This document shows positions 42,653-52,759 of a DNA stretch of 64,000 nt, in pieces. The translations under genes and the position numbers were made by a program. The notes under the pieces were generated by a model, which did not search any database, was not told where the DNA came from, and was given only the letters and a program-made list of their open reading frames with translations. This DNA is from Perkinsus olseni (lineage: Eukaryota; Perkinsozoa; Perkinsida): the NCBI GenBank assembly GCA_013115125.1, contig JABANN010000015.1:1-64000 (forward strand), in the 5' to 3' direction. Within the stretch, counting starts at the first letter, position 1. Every line of letters starts with the position of its first letter.

Positions 42653-44653
42653 ATGTTCCGCGGCCGCGGTCGTGGCGCTATGCGCGGGGGCTTCCGTGTG
42701 CCGCCTGGCGCCGCTCCGCTACCTCCCAGTCGGGCAGGGTTAAGCGTGAGGCCGTCGTCGGTTGGAGTGCCTCCAGCTCCAGTGTCTGCTGCCCCACTCA
42801 ACCAGGGGTTGACGCGGACCACGGTGAACTCAGGCCCGACCTCGCGGGAGCCGGCGCCGATGCTTCCAATGCCGCAGCCCCTGCCTCCTCGGGTTGGCCC
42901 AGACGCTCAGCCGAACGACGAGATGCCCTTAGCGCGACCGCTGAAGCCCATCCCCTTGAAACCGCCGGATGGGACACGGGAGGTCAATAACCATCCCCCG
43001 CTGTATGCACGTCCGACCTCCCTCCCACTGGAAAGGAGGCCGCTCGAAGATGAGCCCCTCTCTAAGCGCGCCAAGATCGATCGGAGTGACGAGGGCCGGC
43101 GTCAGCGAGGGTGGGACTCGAAAGATTCCGCCCCGAAAAGCGCAAGACCCGTCCAGCATGACGATGAAGCAGCTCGGTATGCGCTCCCAGCCGTGGTTGA
43201 AGAGCGCTCTTCTAGTAGCGTGCAGAAGCTGGATTTCGTTGCGCCAGCGGAGACGACAGAAGATAATGCAATAGAAGACTTGTAGGCGGCAAGATTGTGT
43301 CCTCACGGTGATGGGCACTACACCGGCACAACGACCGCGCCGCTGCTCAGGTTTTACCTCAAGAAGGAGCCCATCACCCCAGCTCAACAACGTTCGTTGC
43401 TCCGGGAGTGTCTAGTGGATGTGCTGGTCATGCACGGCAAGCGGCGTGCGGATGGGACACGTTACATCGCCCATGGAGAGCTTGTCTTCACGTTCTTCGA
43501 CGAGATTGTTCTGAGGGGTGGCATCAAGCTCCGGGATCTGGTCCCCAGAGACGAGGTAGGCGAGGGTATCTGGTTGCTTCTTGCATAGTGGTCCCGACCT
43601 TCGATCGACTTTGCGACGATGGGGCTACATCTGATGATGAAGCGATGGTTTGGTATGCCCCGTGGCTCACGGACCGAGGGCGACCTGCCCGCCCTCAGCG
43701 GTCCCATTTCGTGTCACTGTCACGAGTGAACGAGCTGAAGCGGTGGTTATCAGGGCACACTATGACTGGATCTCACTCAGGTCAGCCAGAATAATCTTCA
43801 TGGGCTGCTGGGGATCGGCATAGAGGAAATTGAGGGCAGTTGCGTCACGTACCGCCCTACTGCGATGGATGCCACCAATCGGTTGCGATGCTCTCTGAAA
43901 TACTGGGAGGCAACACCGGCGCAAGTCGAGCTGGCTCGGGCTGCTGTATCCTATATCAAGCGGGTGACGGGCAGCGATGTGATACCCTTGGGTGCGTTCG
44001 CGATTGGGATGGCCAGCAGGGGCGACAACCTCCTCAAGGTGGCGCTTGTACATGACGACGTGATATCTTCCAGGCTGCAGCTGATCTGCGCCGCCGAGGC
44101 CAATGGCTGGTCTGTAGTGCGAGTCAGCAACAGTGACTATCGTCCTACTGCCGACGTTACCAGATTGGCCATCCTTCATGGAGACCCTGTTCCGCGGTAT
44201 CTGCAAGTGGGAATACCAAATCTTACTTTGGAGGTCGAAGTTTATTTCATGACGGGTCGTGATCTGGAGACCGAGTTGTACCGACTGAAAAGCGAGATGG
44301 ACAGTGCGGAGCCTGAGATGGTCCTTCTGGCGAAGGCCATCAAGCGGCTAATTCTCCGGCCATGTCGTTTCAACGAGGTCGATGCCGCGTACATATCGCT
44401 GCTTATGGTGCGGTCCTTTTACGTGAGTACGGCATATCGTGGTATGGGACTTTACCAGGACTATGTGGATTTACTTTGGTTCTTTGCCGAAGAAAAAGAG
44501 ATCGGCGATTCCATAAGCGAGTGGACCTCCTCTGGCGAGTCCCTGGCGGGTGAGAAAAGAGGGTGTTCCGGGGTAGCCTTTGAAGGAATGCATACAGGCC
44601 ACCCTGCCTCAGTGTCGCTGGACGAGTATGGTACCTCGTCTATGAGACCGTAG
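42653..44653 (+). CDS. RGG/Pro-rich protein with a nucleotidyltransferase-like fold
   Basis: Four exons (42653-43281, 43351-43555, 43589-43652, 43824-44653) give 576 codons with agreeing phases. The N-terminus MFRGRGRGAMRGGF is an RGG-type RNA-binding start, followed by about 190 Pro/Arg/Ser-rich residues. The rest follows the pattern of poly(A)/terminal uridylyl transferases and of NF45: helix VELARAAVSYIKRV, then PLGAFAIGMASRGDNLLKV (active family: GSF-x-G-…SD-x-D), LTLEVEVYFM (active: VDI), EPEMVLLAKAIKRLI, and AAYISLLMVRSFYV. The Ser of GS is Ala and two of the three catalytic acidic positions look replaced, so it may bind RNA or nucleotides without catalysis, as NF45/NF90 do. The assignment rests on pattern only. 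Confidence 0.6.
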
Positions 44654-47041
44654 ACCTTCTCCCTGCCAGATACCATTGGCCTTCCGCGGCTAGAGAACTT
44701 GGCTCATGGGATTCAGCTGAGCTTCAGCGTGTCTGATATATGGTGGCCGCTATACGTCTCTCAGTAGAATATGTTTGTATCATAAGTACCATTGTGCAGA
44801 GATTGAAGAGAGTGGCACTGCTGTTGTGTTCGAAGCAAGAGTGGAGCACCATCGGATGGACCGGCGTGGAAGATCGTCGATGAATCTTGAGTACGAACTG
44901 AGCCGAAGGCGAGTGGAATGAAGGGAAGAATGATACGAATCTGCTTATAGATGGAACAATCGGTGCCGAAACATACCGTAGACGGTAGGGTTGAAATAGC
45001 GACATTCAGTTGGCGAACGAAGTACGTCAATTAAGCGGCAGGCTGCGAACAGGGACTTCAACTCCACGAATATGGCCCTCGCTTTTATGCTTCAGGAGGT
45101 CGATTTTGCAGATAAGAATATCAATTTACGTAACATGTTCCGCCGAGCGTGTCAAAAAGGAACAAACTCGGAGCATTACAATGAAGTGAGAAACTTCACA
45201 CCTACCGTGAGAGCAGCGAATGCTGTTAACCTTCGATACAACTCGAGGATGCATTAGAGTTGGCCGTGTAAGAGGCGGCCCCTCCTTATGGGATGGGAGT
45301 CTCCGGGAGTCGTTTGGCGACTACTGTGATCGAGGGAACTGCACCGACCTCAAACGTGATACAGTTTCACGCATGGATGGAAACGCTCTCGAAGTCTGAA
45401 CACTCTTCGTAAGATTTTTTTGCAACTCACGCGTACTGAACCGAAACCGCCCTCTTATCTACTCAGAGGTAAATCCGCTACCCGAGCAGGTGAAACTAAT
45501 CATACGTGGCAGTCTTTCCTCTCTTGCATGTGGTACCGGTCACTTTAGCTCTACCTTTGACTTTCGAGCGGCCGCACCCACCGTGTCCTTCACGACTCGT
45601 GAATCACGAGCTTTGGTTTCCTGAGCACCCCCACACTCCAAAATGCCGACTTGCCTGTGCCATAACGATGGCAGCGCCACGGAACCGGTAGAGTCGGCTT
45701 GAGTGCCAAGATCACAGGTTATGCAACGCAACAATAGCAACGAATCGGTACGCGCAGTATCGTCACGCCTCATGAGCACGTCACTGCGCAACTGATGATA
45801 GTAACTTCCCTAGGAGAATGCGCTCGCTCAGGTCAGCTAGTGCTATGTGCATTCGACCAGAGTGGGGCCCGAACTGTCGGTTGCTTTTATCCTTCTGTTT
45901 CTCGAGGGGATGGCCTTCTTCGTTTTGTGCGCGCTCGCTTGAACGCGTGCGCATAGCTTGTTGCTCCCAGCTGCGGCTAGGAGAAATTGAGGCTCTGTAT
46001 TCCACCAGCAGTGGCGCATAAAGATCAAGTTAGCATAAGCAAGAGTTTACCGAGCCCGATGCCATTGTTGGTGTTCTATTCTGCATAGATCCTGTTTTTG
46101 TGTTCCGCCGTATCCGCTCTACCCTAACGTTTCACACAGCGAGTGTGAACAGGTACTGGGACACTGCGACCGTCCCAGCGACTAGCGCGAAAGGCGAAGT
46201 GGTCCTATCCCCCATGGTTCTGGCGACGAGGCTCACGTCGGTGTGTGGGCGCGTTGGTCGCGAGCTCATCTCTTGGTCTTCGCACTAGGTAGTATCCTAA
46301 TCCTAATAACGGCGAGCTTGGGAGAGTCGCATGTTTGGCATCTGTTCCAGGTGTTACGGTCAATTTTGAAGCGCTTTCGTACCGTCAAGTCACCGAATCG
46401 CACCTCACCTTGAGCGGCATTCGGTAGCAGAATCCTCGCTGAAACCGTCGCTGATGGAGATGATTCGAAGTGGATTATTGCAAGATTTTCCAGGAGATAG
46501 GGCCAGCTCAAAATGGTAAGGGAGAATGACCCCGGGAGAGGGGTTCCGTTTCGCTGCTCTTCGTGCGGGAATAAGCAAATCCAATTTCGAATTGCCGCGT
46601 TGAATTAACACCAGTGCCACTTTTCAATCAATGAGGGGGACTAGCGCAGTGCTAGGCCTTCAGTGCAAAATCCTGGTACGTAATGTATAGTATGCATGAA
46701 ATATTTCTCTAGATAAAAACCCGAAAAATTATAAATAGTGTTCAGTACTAGCACTATTAGTAGTACTACCATTCGGACTAGTAATTTGAGTAATGAGTAC
46801 TAGTAATGCGACAACTACTTGTTTCAGTAGTACTACTAGTAATATTTCGCCCGATAGAATACCACTCGCCCGAAATCAAATCGGATGGATACCCACGACG
46901 GGGTTGGGAGTGGGTCACTTTTCGGAAGACAGAGAAATAGTAAATGACCTCTATGAGGCAGCACATGGCCGTCCAACACGCTGTCTTAAAACAATACATG
47001 CGCAATGAAGATTAAATTACACATGTGTTTTTTGATCTCGG
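44654..47041. other. 2.4-kb stretch without a supported gene
   Basis: Several short frames, none with family resemblance. 46690-46860 is AT-rich with repeated actagtaat and self-complementary gtagtactac motifs. The missing N-terminal half of the ABC transporter downstream is not found here: I see no Walker A or membrane-helix cluster on the plus strand. Confidence 0.5.
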
Positions 47042-49580
47042 TTGCTCGAGAAGTGTGGGACAGCCAAGTCGGTCATCAAGGCTATCGCATCTACTTCGCA
47101 GCGACAACACACTCGGCCCCTTCCCCCACACGCCTCCAAGCTCTCCGCCTCCTTCCAGGGCAACGCTATCACCTTCTCAGTGGGCGGCTTCTACGCCATA
47201 GCCCTCACGGTTGTGGCCTCGACCCTCTTATCCTACATGATGATGGAAAAGACGACGAAGATCAAAGAACAGCTGTATGTCAGCGGCTGCGGCCTGCTCC
47301 CGTACTGGGCCACGAGCTGGGTCTTCGACTTCTTCTTCTCCCTCATCGCCGTCTGTCTCACCTTCATCCCTCTGCAAGTCTACGGTATCGACATCTACCT
47401 CAAGGAGGAGAATCAGGCTGCCGTGTGGGCGCTTCTGGTCGGCTTCTGCTTCGCGACCCCGCCGTTCAATTACCTCATCAGTCTAGTGGCCCGCACTAGC
47501 ACGATAGCTACTTACATGAGGATCGCTGCGTCAATCCTTGCTGGTTTGGTTGGCTCCTTCGGAGTGTCTGTTCTGTTTTACTCGGGAATATCTCCGAGGA
47601 TAGGATACGTCTTGATGTGGATTCTGAGGGTCTTCCCAACCTACTCAGTGGCGCAGGGCCTGACCAGCCTCTTTTTCACTACCTTGCAATACCTAAGCCA
47701 AACTCCTTCTAAGCCGTTCGACTCGGAGATCCTCAACACTTGCCACGATACAACACTGTACAGCATGAACGGCATGCCCTTCGACGTCTGCCTGGCTGTA
47801 GCTGGTGGTGAGGTTATCACGCTGTTCATTTATGGGGTGTTTTACTTTGTTGTGGTATTGTTCCTTGATTACGAGCTGTGCAAGAACAAGTGGAATCCAG
47901 ATCGTGAACTTGCCGTTCCTCCGGAGATGCGCGGTGTCGAGGACGACAGCGTGAAGGCGGAAAAGGAGAGAGTATCCGAGCTCGACCCATCGACCCAAAT
48001 GATCTACTTCAAGGATCTTAAGAAGGTCTACAACGAAGGAAAGAAGACCGAGGTGAGCGGATTGAAACCTGTAAGTGTATGGCTGTTGTATGATGATGTA
48101 TCAGGTATGGGCGGTGAGAGGCATCAACTACTCCCTGGCTGATGGTGGAGTCTTCGGCCTACTGGGAGTAAATGGTGCCGGCAAGACCACCACCTTCAGG
48201 ATGCTCTGTGGGTTGATAAGGCCGAGTGCTGGGTACATCAATCTTGTCGGTCGACCGTTGCAGGGCAACTTATACGAGGTGGCGAGCTTGTCGTCTCGTC
48301 ATTTCCCTAACACGGTTGTCGTATCTCAGGTCCGGAAGTCGGTGGGTTATTGCCCGCAGGAGAATCCCTTACTGCAAGGCCTCACGACGAGAGATCATCT
48401 CAACTTGTAAGGAACATCTTTCTAATCTCGTCTCATCTGTTCTATCTGCATCTAGGTATGCTCGCATACGTGGAGTGCCGCCAAAGGAGATACCCCAGCA
48501 CGTTGATGACCTGGTGAAGATCCTGAGGCTTGAGTAAGTCCTTTTGAGCCATGCCAAGCGCCATCGGGATGCTGCATTCAGGCGATATGTCGATAAGGAA
48601 GCAGTGAGGCTGTCTGGTGGCAATCAAAGGAAGGTGTGTGTTGGTATGGCCCTCGTGGGTCATCCACCCATTGTGTTCCTGGACGAGCCAACGACTGGAG
48701 TCGATCCCGAAGCTAGAAGGTAACGACGAGTACATCGTACCGAGTCCTGACGGGCATGCCGGTCATCCCATCCCAGGCGTATTTGGGACGTCATCTACAA
48801 GATAGCCTACGACCGTTGCAAGACCTCGGCAGTTATTCTCACCAGTGGTGAGTCACCACCCACAGTATGGAGGAGGCTGATGCTGTGTGTGAGACCATGG
48901 CCATCCAGGTACCTCATGTTCATCCGCTGACCACTTTAGCGACTATCTCTTTCTACGCAGGTCGATGGGCAATTCCGTTGTATCGGAACATCACAGCAGA
49001 TCAAGTCCGAGTACGGCCGCGGCTACAGGCTCTGGATGAGTTTCTCTGATGCTGCTGAAGACGAGAAGAAGCGATTGATGAAGCAGCTCCTGCAAACAGA
49101 AGATGCGAACACTTCTGCCCGTGGTGACCATGTCACCCTTACAGATGCCTATCTGACAGATCAACTCGGAAAACTAGGTGAATTCATGCTGCTGTGAAAT
49201 TGCGACGCTCCAATCTTTCTTTCTCCTCAGGTGTCAACGAACCCCGAGTCGTCGACAGCGTTCTTGCCGCGGGGACTTCGGGTGACGATTCAAGTCGAAC
49301 CTTCAACTGTGGTGCTCTGGCCTCCGCTCTCGCTCGAGCTCGTCAACACATGAGAGCGCTGAAGTGGCTTTGGCTCAATGTGTCCTCTGAGTCACGAACT
49401 CTGGAGGAAGTTGGCGAATTTTCGCTTCCGCGAGACATTGATTTAGGTTACATTTTCTCTGAGCTATCGAGTGCACGAGTAAAAGAGGAGCTCGAGATGC
49501 ACGATTTCCAACTTGCTCAAACCACCCTCGAGCAAATCTTCAATATGTTTGCCAATCGTGGCAGACAGTCTGTCCAATAA
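47042..49580 (+). CDS. ABCA-type ABC transporter, C-terminal half
   Basis: The first exon (to 48069) encodes the second membrane domain of an ABCA protein: [37 protein letters not shown], then further helices up to [17 protein letters not shown] exons follow: [17 protein letters not shown] (Walker A), [15 protein letters not shown] (Q-loop), [16 protein letters not shown] (signature), [19 protein letters not shown] (Walker B), [15 protein letters not shown] (H-loop), and the ABCA ending [23 protein letters not shown] transporters move lipids across membranes. A full ABCA has two such halves; the first is not visible upstream, so this is a half transporter or a 5'-truncated gene. Between VILTS and HSMEE the frame breaks at a 15-bp palindrome (48845-48859). 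Confidence 0.88.
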
Positions 49581-50465
49581 CGACGGTAGAGTTTGTCCCC
49601 TCAGCGAACTTCCCGTTCGTGTTGGGGACCATCTCTTTGTCTGTCGTTACTTCTTTTTGCGTCATAAAGTGCCTGTCGATGACAGACTGTCATTTCTGTT
49701 CTGCAAGTTACCTTGTACTGTATTGTAACTTGTATTGTGTCATAGCTGTGCCATAATTTGGCCAGTAGCTTGAGTGCCCACTGTCACTCAGTATTGGATG
49801 ACTTATCCGTCCTCACTTGTCGAGGTTTTTACGCCACTCACTATTTGATGATTCATCCGTCCTCACTTTTCGAGGTGTTTCACCGTCACTGAGTTTTGTA
49901 TGACTCATTCATCCTTACTTGACAAGTGACCCTTGTTGAGGTGTTTCACCGTTGCTCAATACTGGATAATTTATCCGTCGTCAGTTGTCTAGATCTCTCT
50001 GTCTCCACAATAGGCTTGTGTTCCTCCAATAGAAGTGAGTGGCACTCACTGAGTGTACATCAATTCATGTAGCTCGCCATCAGCTGCATACTGATTATTT
50101 CCGACGCAGCTGTTTGGTAAGATCGTTCGATACCACGGAACGTTGAATTCGAGACTGTATGGCATCGCAATCACCATTCGAGAATTACCAACTGGGTTTC
50201 TTATTGAAGGCTATAACTCGTTACACGCCAATACATGTTGCCGCCTTCGAATTTGTATCGAGCATAGCAGCTCTGTGCCGGGTGCCGTGCTCAAGGTGCC
50301 TCGCTGCAGCAATTACTCTAGCAACACAATCCACCCGGAACCGTCTAAACATTCTTGTCATACGATACGATGTTATAGGGATAGCAGTGACAAAGTGAAT
50401 TCGCAATGATTTGAATATTAACTGAGAAGCTACGTTCGAGAAGATTACCGTCAGCGAAGCACAAA
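49581..50465. other. Convergent intergenic region with degenerate tandem repeats
   Basis: Lies between the ABC transporter stop and the anoctamin stop on the other strand. 49780-50000 holds tandem repeats (separate entry). A short plus-strand frame (50143-50409) is not convincing. Confidence 0.5.
49780..50000. repeat. Four degenerate tandem repeats
   Basis: About four copies of a 50-70-base unit, consensus near cactcagtattggatga followed by cttatccgtcctcacttg and cgaggtgtttcaccgt, starting near 49784, 49835, 49885 and 49950. The third carries an insertion. They lie 200 bases after the ABC transporter stop. Confidence 0.75.
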
Positions 50466-52578
50466 TCAGTCCGATGAATCGACCCGCACCGGACGGGAGC
50501 TCTTCCGGTTTCGAAGAACTGCCATCCTAGAGATCAAGGTTTCTATGTCCGAATCAATGGTGTTGATAAGAGTCGCATCCTTCTGGTCGACGTCCGGAAA
50601 TGGCAGCTCTAAGTGGGCGGACGCACGAGCCACGATCTCAGCTAGCTCGGTAGACTCAGCCAGAGGGCCTATCTCATTCTCTGACCACTCGTTGGGTTTG
50701 GGTATAGCGATCGCAACGAACACTCGAACGACAACGAAGAACTTCTCCAGGATTATTCCAACACCCAGGCGGTGAACCATGGAGGCATCCAACTCCGCCA
50801 GCGTCTCAGAGTGAACGATGAGGGTGAAGACGTTGATTGAGGCGCCGAACAAGACCATTCCATTGAACACATTGGTCCAGAAAGACCCCATTGCCTCCTT
50901 TCGAGGATACGGTCTCCTGCTCGAGTTGAGTTTGATAGCATCGAGTCGGAACTCCACCAGATCATTGACATATGCAAGAACGAAGGCGACGGGGAAAAGA
51001 GGGCCGAATGCAACCAGCTGGGCTAGTTGAACGGCCATCTCCAAGTATTCACGCCAGAGGCCCCATTCAGGAAGTGAATGCTGAGCTGCTGCTGTGAGCG
51101 GCGCGAGGTGCTTCCTCTTCGTCATGAGTCGCGCAAGCAACGTCGGGACTGCCTCGGTGAGGGCTGACACGACCTGCCTGGTAGTGAACATGACAGTAAC
51201 TTCTCGGCTCAGACGGTCAAAGTCTGAGATGACGAATGCCATCCAGATGGGCGGGACGAAGACGTTGAAGACTTCAAACATAATCACTTTCGAAACCTCC
51301 GACACCATGAAGTTGCTGTCGTCTACGTGACGCTCGATCCTGGTCAGCCAGTTGCCCAATTTCATAAAAGCCCATGAGAGGAATATGCGCACGATAGAGA
51401 AGATGACAGAGACGATCATGGGATTGACTTGATACGTCCGCTCGATGTGCAGAGTCCACATTAGCGAACCACATGACCCGAGCAGGGAAAAGGCTAGCAG
51501 TACCTGACTGAGAAGGCTGCGGCGGTAACGACCGAGCTCACGCTAAAAGCATCCAGTCCGACGACTCTAGAGAGTATATGTCGATATAGTGCCGCTCCCT
51601 ATCTGGTGACGAGACCTAACGATCGACTTCAACTCACCGCGCTGAGTAACCTCCTCAAAACCAAGCCGAAGTGCGTCGAAGAGACCGAGGCGTCGACGTA
51701 GAGGCTCTGGGTCGGGATATCTTCGAGAATCTCATCGATGGCGTGCGACCGGATGTGCTTCAGGGACGATCGTGGATTATCCCATTGCCGTTTGAGCGAC
51801 GCTCTGAAAATACATTCAAGCTCAAGTCCGAGATTTATCGCGCAACGGGAACTCACTTTTTGGTGACCCACCCCACGTCCATCAATAGCAAACCCCACAA
51901 CGTCGTCGCGACACTCATAATTATCCAACGAGTATCGCTTTCCAGAGCATTCGGGAAAGAAAGCAGAATGCCCAGGAGCGCGGGCACAGACAGCCACTTC
52001 GTATAGACCGACAAGAAGCCGAAGTAGTAGCCTACCGAGTCACCGTAATACCTGATGAGACAGTGGGCATCCTGATGGAATCTTCAAAATGAGACAAACT
52101 TTCAAATGCCCCAGAACGGCTGAGCCCCTCACATATTTAAATTCCGATAGTCCTCGAAAAGGCCGGCACTGCGTGCCTCGGTGTGCAGCGGGAAGATGTC
52201 TCCGATGATTCTAAACCGTTGTAGCACTCGGACGACCGAGACCTTGTGCAGCATGGACTCAGTTCTGTCCCTCCCGAACTTCGTTCCCTGCGGCACTCGA
52301 CTGTACTTCCCGACAGCCGCCTTCACGGCTTCTTGCAGTTCTGGCCACTCGTCCGCAGTCACCGAATAAAGATACGCAGTGGTGGCCTGTATTCCCAGTG
52401 TTCCATAAGCGTCGCCCTGGATGGGCCGGTGGAGTTTGATCAGAAGAAAGGATAGTTTGGACTTGGACGGCCGCTGTTGTGTACACTCAATGCCCCGCGT
52501 CCTCAGAGCTTCCTTCAGGCACGCGAGCAGACCCGCCGACATACGCGACGTCAGGGTGATGCAGATCGACATCAGCAA
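50466..52578 (-). CDS. Anoctamin (TMEM16) family membrane protein
   Basis: Ca2+-activated ion channel or lipid scramblase family. Minus-strand exons in order: a cytosolic N-terminal part at 52129-52578 (LACLKEALRTRGIECTQQ, VVRVLQRFRIIGDIFPLHTE); then about 52050-51870 with CLIRYYGDSVGYYFGFLSVY, family pattern IREYFGExIGLYFA, followed by LSVPALLGILLSFPNAL and WIIMSVATTLWGLLLMDVGW; a short exon KRQWDNPRSSLKHIRSH; and the 331-codon exon 50466-51461 with EYLEMAVQLAQLVAF, VNDLVEFRLDAIKL, RRPYPRKEAMGSFW and SINVFTLIVHSE. The VNDLVEFRLDA stretch is the family hallmark. The C-terminal tail is charged (DQKDATLINTIDSD). The protein is short for the family, and an upstream first exon may be missing. Confidence 0.9.
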
Positions 52579-52759
52579 GTAGCCTCGAGAGCTAGGCAGA
52601 CTGAGTATCCGGCCCGAGAATGGATCCCAACTCTCCGTCGGTCGATCCCTCCAACGCAGACACTACGTTAGTTTCATACAGAAACGAGCATGCAGAAACC
52701 AGAGTGAATGTTTGATTTCGGTGATGAATCGATGCCAATGAGAACAGCCTTAAAACCAA
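52579..52759. other. Short gap between anoctamin and helicase genes
   Basis: Nothing recognised. Confidence 0.4.

Noticed and set aside
43760-44206. Minus-strand frame ending MKIILADLSE, with a similar peptide at 45960-46000 (MHIALADLSE)
   Set aside because: The first lies antisense to the in-phase nucleotidyltransferase exon; one short shared peptide is not enough to claim a gene family.
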